Source of the DNA: Oceanobacillus salinisoli
GTDB lineage: Bacteria > Bacillota > Bacilli > Bacillales > Amphibacillaceae
Assembly (NCBI RefSeq): GCF_009733865.1
Contig: NZ_WOFB01000022.1
Coordinates: forward strand, 1-64,000
DNA length: 64,000 nucleotides
Direction: 5' to 3'
The notes beneath the pieces were generated by a model that saw only the letters and a list, made by a program, of their open reading frames with translations, searched no databases and had not been told where the DNA came from. Numbering within the stretch: position 1 is the stretch's first letter; each line of letters opens with the position of its first letter. Below are positions 33,282 through 41,555 of this stretch, piece after piece. Position numbers and translations under genes: made by a program.

Positions 33282-35213
33282 TCACCCAACCTTCGCATCT
33301 GCATTCGTTGCCAAACTCTGATTAATCGTTGTAATTTCCGTTCTTATTTGCTCCAGTCTCCATTCATATCGATGGATAATCTCCAATTCTTTCTGTACAT
33401 CCATCTCTTCCATTTCCGCATGCTTCATCAGCGTTTGCAGCTGTTTTTCCATTTGCCTTACATGCGAATCAATGGTTTCCTTGTATTGGGAAAGCACCGC
33501 TTCCTTTATCGCTTTGTATTCTTTATCAAAGGAATTGAGCCGCTGTCTTTTCGAATCATCAAACTGTTTGATTAAATTACTCTTAAACTTCGACTTTTCA
33601 TCCTCACCAGTTAGCCATGCCCAGCCAGACTTAAATAAGGCAGTAATTCCTCCAATGACAATCGTTGCGACAGCACCTGCACCTATGGCCAGCTTTCCGA
33701 GAAAACTATTGCTTCTCTCCCATGCCATATCCAAATCATCTAGTATATCATCAAAGATAGATAAGCCGTCATCTGTTTCGTAATGAATCGTTGACGGTGA
33801 ATGGGAATCTGGTTTTAGCATACTATCAAACTCATCCTCCATTTTAAACCATTCCTCATTTACCTGCTTACTCACCATTTCCATACTCATTTTAACTGCA
33901 TTGCTTATTTTTTCCTTTTTATCGATATGCAGCTGTTTTTCAAGAGGAGCAATCGTATCTTCTACTAGTCTGCTAATCTGTTCCACTGAAAGATGGCGGT
34001 TTTCGTTAAATGTATCTAACCCTGCAGCCGAAATCCCATTTAATTCCTGCTGATACCATTTTTTCAGCTGTTCATGCTGTTTTAATAGCTCCAAGGACAA
34101 TTTGTTCTGGGCCTCCATTCCCAACTTGTTCATTTGGTCAAGTTTCGGACGGAAGGCTTCAATTTTTTCCTGTAAATCATCCATTTCATTTTCAAGGGAC
34201 TGCTTTTGCATAGTTAGTTGCTTTGTCACCGTCTGTTCCATCAATTTCATTGTTCTGGTAATTGGTTTTTGCAGTTTGATTCTCCCTCGGTCATTTGCCA
34301 AAAAGTCGGCTAATTGCGTTTCCAGTTCATGAAAACCTGTATCCTGGATATCCCATACTTTAATCGGTCTTCCCCTTCTACCGACAAGCTCTTCCCCTGC
34401 TTCCTTTCTCCGGGCATTTAAAGCCTGCTTTGCAGTGACAAGAAAAATTTTTGGGTCTGCTAAAATATCTTTTAAGTGGGCATACGCATAATTCAATACC
34501 TTCTGTTCGTCTTCCGGACCACCCAAATCATCTTTAAAATTAATGACGATAAATACTTTTTGAATATCACTAGCCAATAACCGATCCCGCAGAAAGCTAA
34601 TCTCTGATTCCGATAGAATCTTTACGGCAGATAAAATTAATATTGCAGAATCGGACCTAGGAATGATGGAATTCGTTATCTGTTCACGAATAGGATCCAA
34701 ATCATTTGTACCAGGCGTATCAATGATGGTAACACCATTTGAACAAAACGACAGTGGTCTGCCAATTTCCGCATATTTAATGGAGCTTAATAGTTCTACA
34801 TGCTTTTCATATTCCTTCTCGGACTGCGTATCCCCTTCTATAGGATCCTTTGGGGCTACGAGTTTAGTAAATACTTGCTCCGTTACTTCTTTTACTTGAT
34901 TTCCCTTATGAAAGTGCAGTTTAATGGTCGGCTCCTCACTGTATTCAATAATATTTAATAAGGCGGTGGTTGGTTTCACCGAAGAAGGTAGCACTTTTTC
35001 TCCGAGTAAAGCATTGATAAATGTAGATTTTCCACGTGAAAATTCCCCGACTACAGCTACTTGAAAGGTGTTCGTAAGCAATTCCTTTTTTATATGTTCC
35101 ACCTGTTTTTTCTCAACTTCATTATCCATTTCTTCTAATAGAAGGGATAATGAATCGAGTTTGTCTATTAAAGCATTTCGTTTTACTTGGTAACCTTCTA
35201 ATGAAAAGCTCAT
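33282..35213 (-). CDS. Dynamin-like GTPase, second of the operon
   Basis: The 643-residue protein has the P-loop VVGEFSRGKSTFINALLGE near residue 53, switch I KPTTALLNIIEY, the G3 box IIDTPGTNDLDP and INFKDD as the G4 position. Coiled-coil segments (MQKQSLENEMDDLQEKIEA) follow. A hydrophobic patch near residue 525 (LAIGAGAVATIVIGGITALF) is the likely membrane-binding paddle. A C-terminal helical part completes the fold. It lies 10 bp after the large dynamin fusion and 6 bp before the third GTPase. The three GTPases are clearly different in sequence, so this is not a recent triplication. Confidence 0.88.
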   Translation of the reverse strand: MSFSLEGYQVKRNALIDKLDSLSLLLEEMDNEVEKKQVEHIKKELLTNTFQVAVVGEFSRGKSTFINALLGEKVLPSSVKPTTALLNIIEYSEEPTIKLHFHKGNQVKEVTEQVFTKLVAPKDPIEGDTQSEKEYEKHVELLSSIKYAEIGRPLSFCSNGVTIIDTPGTNDLDPIREQITNSIIPRSDSAILILSAVKILSESEISFLRDRLLASDIQKVFIVINFKDDLGGPEDEQKVLNYAYAHLKDILADPKIFLVTAKQALNARRKEAGEELVGRRGRPIKVWDIQDTGFHELETQLADFLANDRGRIKLQKPITRTMKLMEQTVTKQLTMQKQSLENEMDDLQEKIEAFRPKLDQMNKLGMEAQNKLSLELLKQHEQLKKWYQQELNGISAAGLDTFNENRHLSVEQISRLVEDTIAPLEKQLHIDKKEKISNAVKMSMEMVSKQVNEEWFKMEDEFDSMLKPDSHSPSTIHYETDDGLSIFDDILDDLDMAWERSNSFLGKLAIGAGAVATIVIGGITALFKSGWAWLTGEDEKSKFKSNLIKQFDDSKRQRLNSFDKEYKAIKEAVLSQYKETIDSHVRQMEKQLQTLMKHAEMEEMDVQKELEIIHRYEWRLEQIRTEITTINQSLATNADAKVG

Positions 35214-35223
35214 GATTGTCCCC

Positions 35224-38200
35224 CTAATAACTGATTTCCCATGTAAATTCAGTTTCTTCTAAAATATCTGTTTGTGATGTCTCAATTTGCATATCCCCAT
35301 CATCCGCTACAAAGATAAGCAGTGTATGACGGGCTAACTGGTTATATCCTGTTCCATCTTCCAGAAAATAGTCGTCTTCTGCCAGGAAGGCTACGGTATA
35401 ATAATTGTTTTCATAGGGTTCAATCGTTTCTACTTCTAAATAGCGATTCTCCATTTCTGTGTTTTCTTCATTGGCATATGCTATATAATCAGACATCGAT
35501 GTATACTCTTCCCCATCCGGGTTATAGTACGGTTCCAAATAGCTGAATCCATAACCATTAAATGCATATTTAAGATCCTCGTAATAGGAGTTAATAAATG
35601 CATTTATTTCAGATTCAACTACTGTTTCATCGATTGACGCTTCGATTGTTTGTTTTTCCGTATGAATGGTGTCAATCTGGCTGATGGACATATTTTCCGG
35701 ATATTGTAGATTCACTGTGTAACCCTTTGTTCTTTCATAATAGGTTTGCTGATCGTTTTCATCGTAAAAGGTAAAGGTTTCGTTTGTAGTCAACACATAT
35801 TGATTCGGAGCAATTTGCTGTATATCGATCAATTCCACGGTTTCGAAGTCAAAATAGAAATCATTACCTGATATATCCTGTATATATTGCTCAATTTCCC
35901 GATAGGCTGCACTATCCCTTTGGAAATACGATGCTACAATGGAAAAATCATGATAGTTTAATGCGTCCATATATGATGAACGGTAGTTTTCAATAAAATA
36001 ACGAAAGCTGCTTTCGGATACAGGAATTTCTATTTCCGTTTCCTCAGCTATCTCGTAACTAAAGCTAGTAATGAGCAATGATTCTTCTGTATACGGATCT
36101 TCCTGATTCTGGCGTTTGATTTGGAAACGTAAATGGTATTCCTTTTCCGAGTAATGATCGCTATAATCGACCACGGCTTCTACATTGGCGCTCCCGTCAG
36201 GCAGATGTTCGATATAGGTAACCGCTCCATCCCCACGTTCGGCATCCATGGTCTCGTATAGATAAGTTTCAAATTCATCCCATGCCTCCACTGTCATCCA
36301 GTCTGGATAATGGAATGTTTCTGGAGTGTATAAAGTATTCACTTCCATTTGCAAGTCTCTTAGAAACTCGTATATCAATTGCTGATCTATAGGTTCTGGT
36401 TCCTTTTCTATGTCCTGCTCTTTGTTCATATCCTCTACTATCTCTTCGTTAATGGTCTCTTCCACTTCATATGCTTGGTAAGACTCCATTTGTTCAGATT
36501 CCTTGTAAGCTTCTTTTTCCCTGTCAAAATAGAAAATTAGTAAGCCTGCTATGATGGCGGTAAATGTGGAATAACCTAATCGCTTCTTCCTTACAAACTC
36601 AATCTTTCGTATTTCTCTCTCCGGATTGTAGTTTAATTTTGATAGATAAATAGGATCTCTGTCCATCTGATTGGCAGGAATCAGATCTGGTAATGGGATC
36701 TTAAAATCACGTTCATCTATTTTTTCAAAGTGACTCATTTGCTGGAATTGCAAAATCGCGAAATCAAATGGGAAATCCATATACAAAGAATCTATATTGG
36801 ATAAAATATGTATAACCTTTTTAAAGCTCGACAATTCTTTAATAGATGAATGTTCCGATGTCAATGACTTGGATACATCCTCCTGAAACTGTTTTAGACT
36901 CGCGAAGAATACTGCCATTTCTTCTACTGAATCTGTTGTAATTTCCGCATATTTTTCCTCTATATACTGCAGTCTTCCATTCCAGCGGCCAATTAAATGG
37001 GGGTTATTTTTAAAAATACTGTCCATATCCCTATCTATACATTCCTGAATTTTTCCCTCCAAACGCGTTATTTGCTTGGTGATTTTATTCTCTAATGGTT
37101 TTATTTCTTTACCCGCTCTTATAACAGCTGCAGCTTTTTCATTGAAGTCAACCAGTTGAGCGGAAAATGTCTGCAGCTTCCTCTTTTTAAAATATTTCCG
37201 CCCTTTTAATTCATCCCAATCTCTTTGGAGCTGGGACATTTGCTGTTTTAAATTGCTGGCCTTTTCCAATGTCCGTTCTTTTTGATTATACTCAGCCATC
37301 ATGGACCGCATATCTGACCAATGCTGATTTAAAGCATAATCATGGGCAATTCCGTTACGATGGATAAAAGATACGATATCCCCTATCACAGTTTCTGAAT
37401 CATACAGATTAAGAACTGTATTTGGAAAAACATCCTTCCAATACAACTCCTTTTGATTTTTTATGCCGATCGCCTGATTAACCTCATTGTACAGTTCCTC
37501 TGTTAAAGGAAAGTCCTTCCTGGAAAATTGGTTGATAAGGGGAAGTCTTCGGTGTAATTGCAGTGAAGATTTTTCATCAAGCAATATTTTGTCGTACTGC
37601 TCCAGCGGTTCTATCAACCTCTGATATACCCGCTCCACCTTTCGATTCGACAGCTGTGATAAAGAGTCAAACAGTTTGTCTACCTCATGCCAATTACTGT
37701 ATTCTAAAAGTTCCGAATCACCAACCACCTTCCCTTCCAGTGCCTCTTTTGCTGATAAAGCCATAATTTTCTGGACTAGTGAACCAAGTCTCCGTTTATT
37801 AAAATCGATAATCTCTTCTAAATCGTCTTCTTCTTCATCCATTAAATCAATACCGTTGATGACGCCAATGGTCTCTATTTGATACGAAATTAATTTTTGT
37901 AAATGGGTAAATTCTGTAGAAGTTCCTATATTTCTGTAATTAAACAGCCAAATGACGACATCAGCACGTTCCAGAAATTTTTCAGTTGCCTCGGTATGAT
38001 GTTGAAAATCTGAATTTAAACCCGGAGAATCGACAATCGTAAATTGCCTTAAAAAATGATTTGGCAGCTGTAATTCTATGTAATTGACCTTTTCACGAAT
38101 CTGTTGAAACTCACCAGTTCTTTCGGCTGTTAGTTGCTCCAGCCACTTTTCATCATATTGCTCGGTTTCCCCATTTTTATAGTGAGCCAATATCCGCTTC

Positions 38201-38457
38201 TCTTTTGAATATACAAGTTTAGTAACGACAGCAGTAGCAGGTGTGACATCACTTGTGAGAATTTTTTCTCCTAAGAGCGCATTAATAAACGTCGATTTTC
38301 CTGCTTTAAATTCTCCAGCAATCAATACTGTCAGCTCATCGTCAATATCTTTTCGAATCGTCGATAGCCTTTCTATGATAGCCTGGTACTTATCCTGGCC
38401 ATTCATAATATCCATCCAGGAATCAATCCCTTGCTTAATCTGCCCCCTCCAATTCAT
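35224..38457 (-). CDS. Dynamin-like GTPase fused to a membrane segment and TcaA-like extracytoplasmic domains
   Basis: Residues 1-620 form a dynamin-like protein: P-loop LIAGEFKAGKSTFINALLGE near residue 46, switch I VTPATAVVTKL, G3 VDSPGLNSDF, G4 NGIDLMD and long coiled coils. A single transmembrane helix follows at about residues 627-643 (STFTAIIAGLLIFYF). The outside part has a strongly acidic spacer and then three NTF2-like units, two of which (FIENYRSSYMDALNYHDFS, INSFYEDLKYAFNGYGFS-like) resemble TcaA repeats from cell-wall-active antibiotic resistance proteins. The fusion would place a GTPase at the inner face and a wall-sensing module outside. I know of no such described architecture. 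Confidence 0.85.
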   Translation of the reverse strand: MNWRGQIKQGIDSWMDIMNGQDKYQAIIERLSTIRKDIDDELTVLIAGEFKAGKSTFINALLGEKILTSDVTPATAVVTKLVYSKEKRILAHYKNGETEQYDEKWLEQLTAERTGEFQQIREKVNYIELQLPNHFLRQFTIVDSPGLNSDFQHHTEATEKFLERADVVIWLFNYRNIGTSTEFTHLQKLISYQIETIGVINGIDLMDEEEDDLEEIIDFNKRRLGSLVQKIMALSAKEALEGKVVGDSELLEYSNWHEVDKLFDSLSQLSNRKVERVYQRLIEPLEQYDKILLDEKSSLQLHRRLPLINQFSRKDFPLTEELYNEVNQAIGIKNQKELYWKDVFPNTVLNLYDSETVIGDIVSFIHRNGIAHDYALNQHWSDMRSMMAEYNQKERTLEKASNLKQQMSQLQRDWDELKGRKYFKKRKLQTFSAQLVDFNEKAAAVIRAGKEIKPLENKITKQITRLEGKIQECIDRDMDSIFKNNPHLIGRWNGRLQYIEEKYAEITTDSVEEMAVFFASLKQFQEDVSKSLTSEHSSIKELSSFKKVIHILSNIDSLYMDFPFDFAILQFQQMSHFEKIDERDFKIPLPDLIPANQMDRDPIYLSKLNYNPEREIRKIEFVRKKRLGYSTFTAIIAGLLIFYFDREKEAYKESEQMESYQAYEVEETINEEIVEDMNKEQDIEKEPEPIDQQLIYEFLRDLQMEVNTLYTPETFHYPDWMTVEAWDEFETYLYETMDAERGDGAVTYIEHLPDGSANVEAVVDYSDHYSEKEYHLRFQIKRQNQEDPYTEESLLITSFSYEIAEETEIEIPVSESSFRYFIENYRSSYMDALNYHDFSIVASYFQRDSAAYREIEQYIQDISGNDFYFDFETVELIDIQQIAPNQYVLTTNETFTFYDENDQQTYYERTKGYTVNLQYPENMSISQIDTIHTEKQTIEASIDETVVESEINAFINSYYEDLKYAFNGYGFSYLEPYYNPDGEEYTSMSDYIAYANEENTEMENRYLEVETIEPYENNYYTVAFLAEDDYFLEDGTGYNQLARHTLLIFVADDGDMQIETSQTDILEETEFTWEISY

Positions 38458-38656
38458 AAACTTTCACCTTCCCGTATTCATATGATGTAAAACATATTTT
38501 AGTTCTTTCTATTTATTTCCGCTTCTAATTATTTAGTAATATAGTCATGTTTTTTATTATATATGTTTTTTACTAGTTTTGTACTAGTTTTGTACATTAA
38601 ATATGGAATCCCGCTTAACCGCTCACCACAAGCATTTAGGCAAATAACTTCGTTTG

Positions 38657-38687
38657 AGTGCCTGTCACTTCTCGGATTTTGTCGAAT
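38657..38687 (+). repeat. Interspersed repeat B, divergent copy
   Basis: The copy begins AGTGCCTGTCACTTCTC and ends GTCGAAT, with a few changes relative to the other copies. It lies next to the hairpin at 38700-38753. Confidence 0.75.
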
Positions 38688-38695
38688 GCTCCTTT

Positions 38696-38753
38696 GTTTC
38701 AAATAAATAGAACCCGAACGGCCAAGCACCGTCCGGGTTCTATTTATTTAAGT
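38696..38753. terminator. Long hairpin between the Yip1 gene and the dynamin operon
   Basis: AAATAAATAGAACCCGAACGG pairs with CCGTCCGGGTTCTATTTATTT with one mismatch and a 7-base loop. It probably ends transcripts from the Yip1 gene before the dynamin operon. The other 300 bp of the 38458-38953 gap show no gene; an isolated GGAGG near 38770 has no reading frame behind it. Confidence 0.65.
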
Positions 38754-38953
38754 AAATTCTTTACTAACAAGGAGGTTTTATCAAAAGCTATAAACTTTGT
38801 CGATTCCATTCTGTTTTCTTTAAATTCAAGAATTTCTATTTATAAAAAGATTGATTGAGGGAACTGTAAAATATTGGGAAAATCTTCAGCCTTCCACTAG
38901 ATAATGTCTCCCTAAACAAGCTCTTTAAGTTGAATTCTTTTCCTCTTTGCTTA

Positions 38954-39643
38954 CTAGACAACAAACATTCCAGCTATATAGGCACCTATCATGGCAAAAG
39001 CCACGCCAATGACATAAAAAGCAATAGAAATGGTCCATGCAACGCCTTTCGATAAACCTCCCACCTTATGTAATCCAATTGCAGCAAGAATAACACCCCA
39101 AATAGTAAACACTTCGATGCTGCTATACAAAGCACTCATTACCTCATCTGCGGGAATGATCCATCCAAGGCTCGTGAAAAGTGTTTCCGGATTTCCTCCA
39201 AGCAGTGCATAGCCAATACCATTTACAATTACACTAAACGCCGCAATAATCATCATGTAAACATTCATCGAAAATAGTTGTTGAAATGTTGCTTCTGTAC
39301 GGGCAATTTTGATAATGATCCAGTAAATAACCGTGCTCAACAACGCACCAAAAATTGGAGCAATTACACCGACTATCACCCCTGTAACCATAGCAACAAT
39401 CCTGATTAATGCCATCTCTTCCTCTGGAATTTGTTCAAGCCCCAAATCTGTAGTAAAAATCGTCAATAGCGTTCCAATAATAAATAATAACGAAATAATT
39501 GCTAATGGTACCCAAATTAATGGACGTTCTTTGATTCGTTCGAATTGTTCGGTTGGACTCCAAATCATTCCAAATAATGATGGCTTTTCCGGTTTCATTT
39601 CTTCCATATTTACTTTCTCTACTTCTGACATTCCCCAAAACAT
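38954..39643 (-). CDS. Yip1-family membrane protein
   Basis: This 229-residue protein has a short cytoplasmic N-terminus containing SLFGMIWSPTEQFERIKERP, the usual entry motif of bacterial Yip1-domain proteins, then five or so hydrophobic segments such as WVPLAIISLLFIIGTLLTI and IAPIFGALLSTVIYWIII. The function of bacterial Yip1 proteins is not known. They are integral membrane proteins often of the same size. Two ATG codons are possible (39643 and the one giving MSEVEKV); neither has an ideal ribosome binding site. It is a single gene with no close partner. Confidence 0.75.
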   Translation of the reverse strand: MFWGMSEVEKVNMEEMKPEKPSLFGMIWSPTEQFERIKERPLIWVPLAIISLLFIIGTLLTIFTTDLGLEQIPEEEMALIRIVAMVTGVIVGVIAPIFGALLSTVIYWIIIKIARTEATFQQLFSMNVYMMIIAAFSVIVNGIGYALLGGNPETLFTSLGWIIPADEVMSALYSSIEVFTIWGVILAAIGLHKVGGLSKGVAWTISIAFYVIGVAFAMIGAYIAGMFVV

Positions 39644-39726
39644 CCCTTCTATAAATTTTCTCTTAATATACGGCTCAACGTATAAATAAGTTTCATTTTT
39701 TAATGACTTTTTGGTGCCTCCCTTTT

Positions 39727-39757
39727 GGTGCCTGTCACTTCCCGAAATTTGTCGAAT
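39727..39757 (+). repeat. Interspersed repeat B, copy 3
   Basis: This is an identical 31-bp copy of the repeat at 9951-9981, between the divergent Yip1 and AGCS genes. Confidence 0.85.
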
Positions 39758-39835
39758 AGGTTTAGATTGTTCAAAACTGAATGACTCTAGCTAGTTGGAG
39801 CATACTAATAAGGTGTGCATGAAAGGAGTGATAAG

Positions 39836-41242
39836 ATGGAGTTTTTTGAGAATATAATTTCTCTTCTAAATGATGTGTTATGGTCGTATGTTCTAATTAT
39901 CGTCTTAATTGGATTAGGCTTATATTTCACCATTCGTTCTGGGTTCGTACAGTTTTATTTAAAAGATATGTTCCAGGTTATTACGGACAAACGCGCGTAT
40001 TTAGGTACCGGGACAAAGAAGGGAACGAGTTCCTTTCAGGCGTTTGCTATTAGTGCCGCTTCAAGGGTTGGAACAGGAAATATGGCCGGAGTGGCATCTG
40101 CTGTAGCACTCGGAGGTCCTGGGGCATTGTTTTGGATGTGGCTGATTGCTTTACTAGGTGCGGCATCCGGATTTGTAGAGAGTACACTTGCCCAAGTATA
40201 CAAAGTAAAGGATAAGAACATGTATCGTGGCGGGCCAGCCTATTATATTGAAAAAGGATTAAACAATCGCTCACTCGGAATTGTTTTTGCCATTATTATC
40301 ACATTTACGTATGGTCTTGTATTTAATTCAGTACAATCCAATACCATTAGTCTGGCTTTTACTGGAGAGTATGGCATCCATCCATCTATCAGTGCGCTTA
40401 TTATAGTGGTATTAACCGCTTTAGTTATTTTCGGTGGAGTAAGAAGTATTGCAAGTGTTTCACAAGTAATTGTACCTGTTATGGCATTACTATACATTGT
40501 TCTTGCACTAATCGTATTAATCATGAATTTTACTGCATTACCCGAGATCATCTCCCTGATTTTTGCCAATGCATTTGGAATTCAGCAAGTTGCTGGTGGG
40601 GGATTTGGTGCGGCAATTATGATGGGGGTAAAACGCGGATTATTCTCCAATGAAGCTGGTATGGGTGCTGCCCCCAATGCAGCAGCAACAGCGGACGTAT
40701 CCCACCCTGTTAAACAAGGTCTTATTCAGGCATTGGGTGTATTTTTTGATACATTGCTGATCTGCAGTGCAACTGGATTGGTCATTCTTACAGCCGGTGG
40801 ATTTGTTGGAAGTGATGCAGATGGGATACAAATTACACAAACTGCATTTTCTCAGCTGATAGGGGATTGGGCAGGACAATTCATTGCCCTCGCAATCTTC
40901 CTGTTCGCATTCAGTTCCATTTTAGGTAACTATTATTATGGTGAGAGCAACATAAACTATATTAAGGAAAGCAAAGCATATCTATTCGCTTATCGACTAG
41001 TGGTACTATTGATGGTTATATTTGGGGCGCTTTCCTCATTTGACCTTGTCTGGGCCTTGGCTGATTTAACTATGGGCATCATGGCACTAATCAACTTATA
41101 TGCCATTACAAGACTTTTCAAGATAGCCAAGCTTGCACTACAGGACTATCGCAAACAACAAAAGGAAGGAAAGGATCCTGTTTTTTATCGGAATGCAGTA
41201 GAGAATGAAGATGGGATTGAGTGCTGGGGACGTGAGAAGTGA
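39836..41242 (+). CDS. Sodium:alanine symporter (AGCS family)
   Basis: This 468-residue secondary transporter of the alanine or glycine:cation symporter family has about 10 hydrophobic helices. Family motifs are present: AFAISAASRVGTGNMAGVA near residue 73, GGPGALFWMWLIALLGAA, GLFSNEAGMGAAPNAAATAD and SILGNYYYGE. The ATG at 39836 follows AAAGGAGTGATAAG; an earlier in-frame ATG lacks a binding site. Substrate is probably alanine or glycine with sodium, which fits a halotolerant host. Downstream is an inverted repeat (GGGGAC...GTCCCC at 41249-41311) and then riboswitch 5. Confidence 0.92.
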   Translation: MEFFENIISLLNDVLWSYVLIIVLIGLGLYFTIRSGFVQFYLKDMFQVITDKRAYLGTGTKKGTSSFQAFAISAASRVGTGNMAGVASAVALGGPGALFWMWLIALLGAASGFVESTLAQVYKVKDKNMYRGGPAYYIEKGLNNRSLGIVFAIIITFTYGLVFNSVQSNTISLAFTGEYGIHPSISALIIVVLTALVIFGGVRSIASVSQVIVPVMALLYIVLALIVLIMNFTALPEIISLIFANAFGIQQVAGGGFGAAIMMGVKRGLFSNEAGMGAAPNAAATADVSHPVKQGLIQALGVFFDTLLICSATGLVILTAGGFVGSDADGIQITQTAFSQLIGDWAGQFIALAIFLFAFSSILGNYYYGESNINYIKESKAYLFAYRLVVLLMVIFGALSSFDLVWALADLTMGIMALINLYAITRLFKIAKLALQDYRKQQKEGKDPVFYRNAVENEDGIECWGREK

Positions 41243-41248
41243 CAAATC

Positions 41249-41311
41249 ATGGGGACAATTCTCTTCCTTCCTTTTTTTATAAATTTGGAAGCAACAGGAG
41301 AAGCGTCCCCA
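41249..41311. repeat. Inverted repeat GGGGAC...GTCCCC after the symporter gene
   Basis: TGGGGACAATTCTC pairs with GAGAAGCGTCCCCA across about 34 bp that includes TTTTTTTA. It may act as a terminator for the symporter gene. It also resembles the GAAGCA hairpin repeats elsewhere in the window. Confidence 0.5.
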
Positions 41312-41387
41312 CCCTTTATTAAAACATCCTATTGCTTCCTTTTATGGTATGAAGTATAATCATTTTTATAAATGATGAACGAATAAT

Positions 41388-41483
41388 TGTTCTTCATTTG
41401 AAAAAGGCAAATCTATCGAAAGGTAGAGACGCAAAGCTACAGGCCTAAGGAGAAACTATGGTGGCTGAGCTGCTGAAGAATGG
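41388..41483 (+). ncRNA. Class I cyclic di-GMP riboswitch 5
   Basis: On the plus strand AAAAAGGCAAATCTATCGAA (with GAAA tetraloop), AGACGCAAAGCTACAGGCCT and TATGGTGGCTGAGCTGC follow the GEMM-I consensus with a closing helix TTCTTCA/TGAAGAA. A possible alternative pairing of GAAGAAT with ATTCTTC downstream (41514-41520) could form the expression platform; no strong terminator is visible. Confidence 0.9.
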
Positions 41484-41555
41484 AGAATGAAAACTATTTA
41501 TAGTTGATTTCGATATTCTTCCAATTTTATTAATTATTTTTGGAGGGATTTTTTT

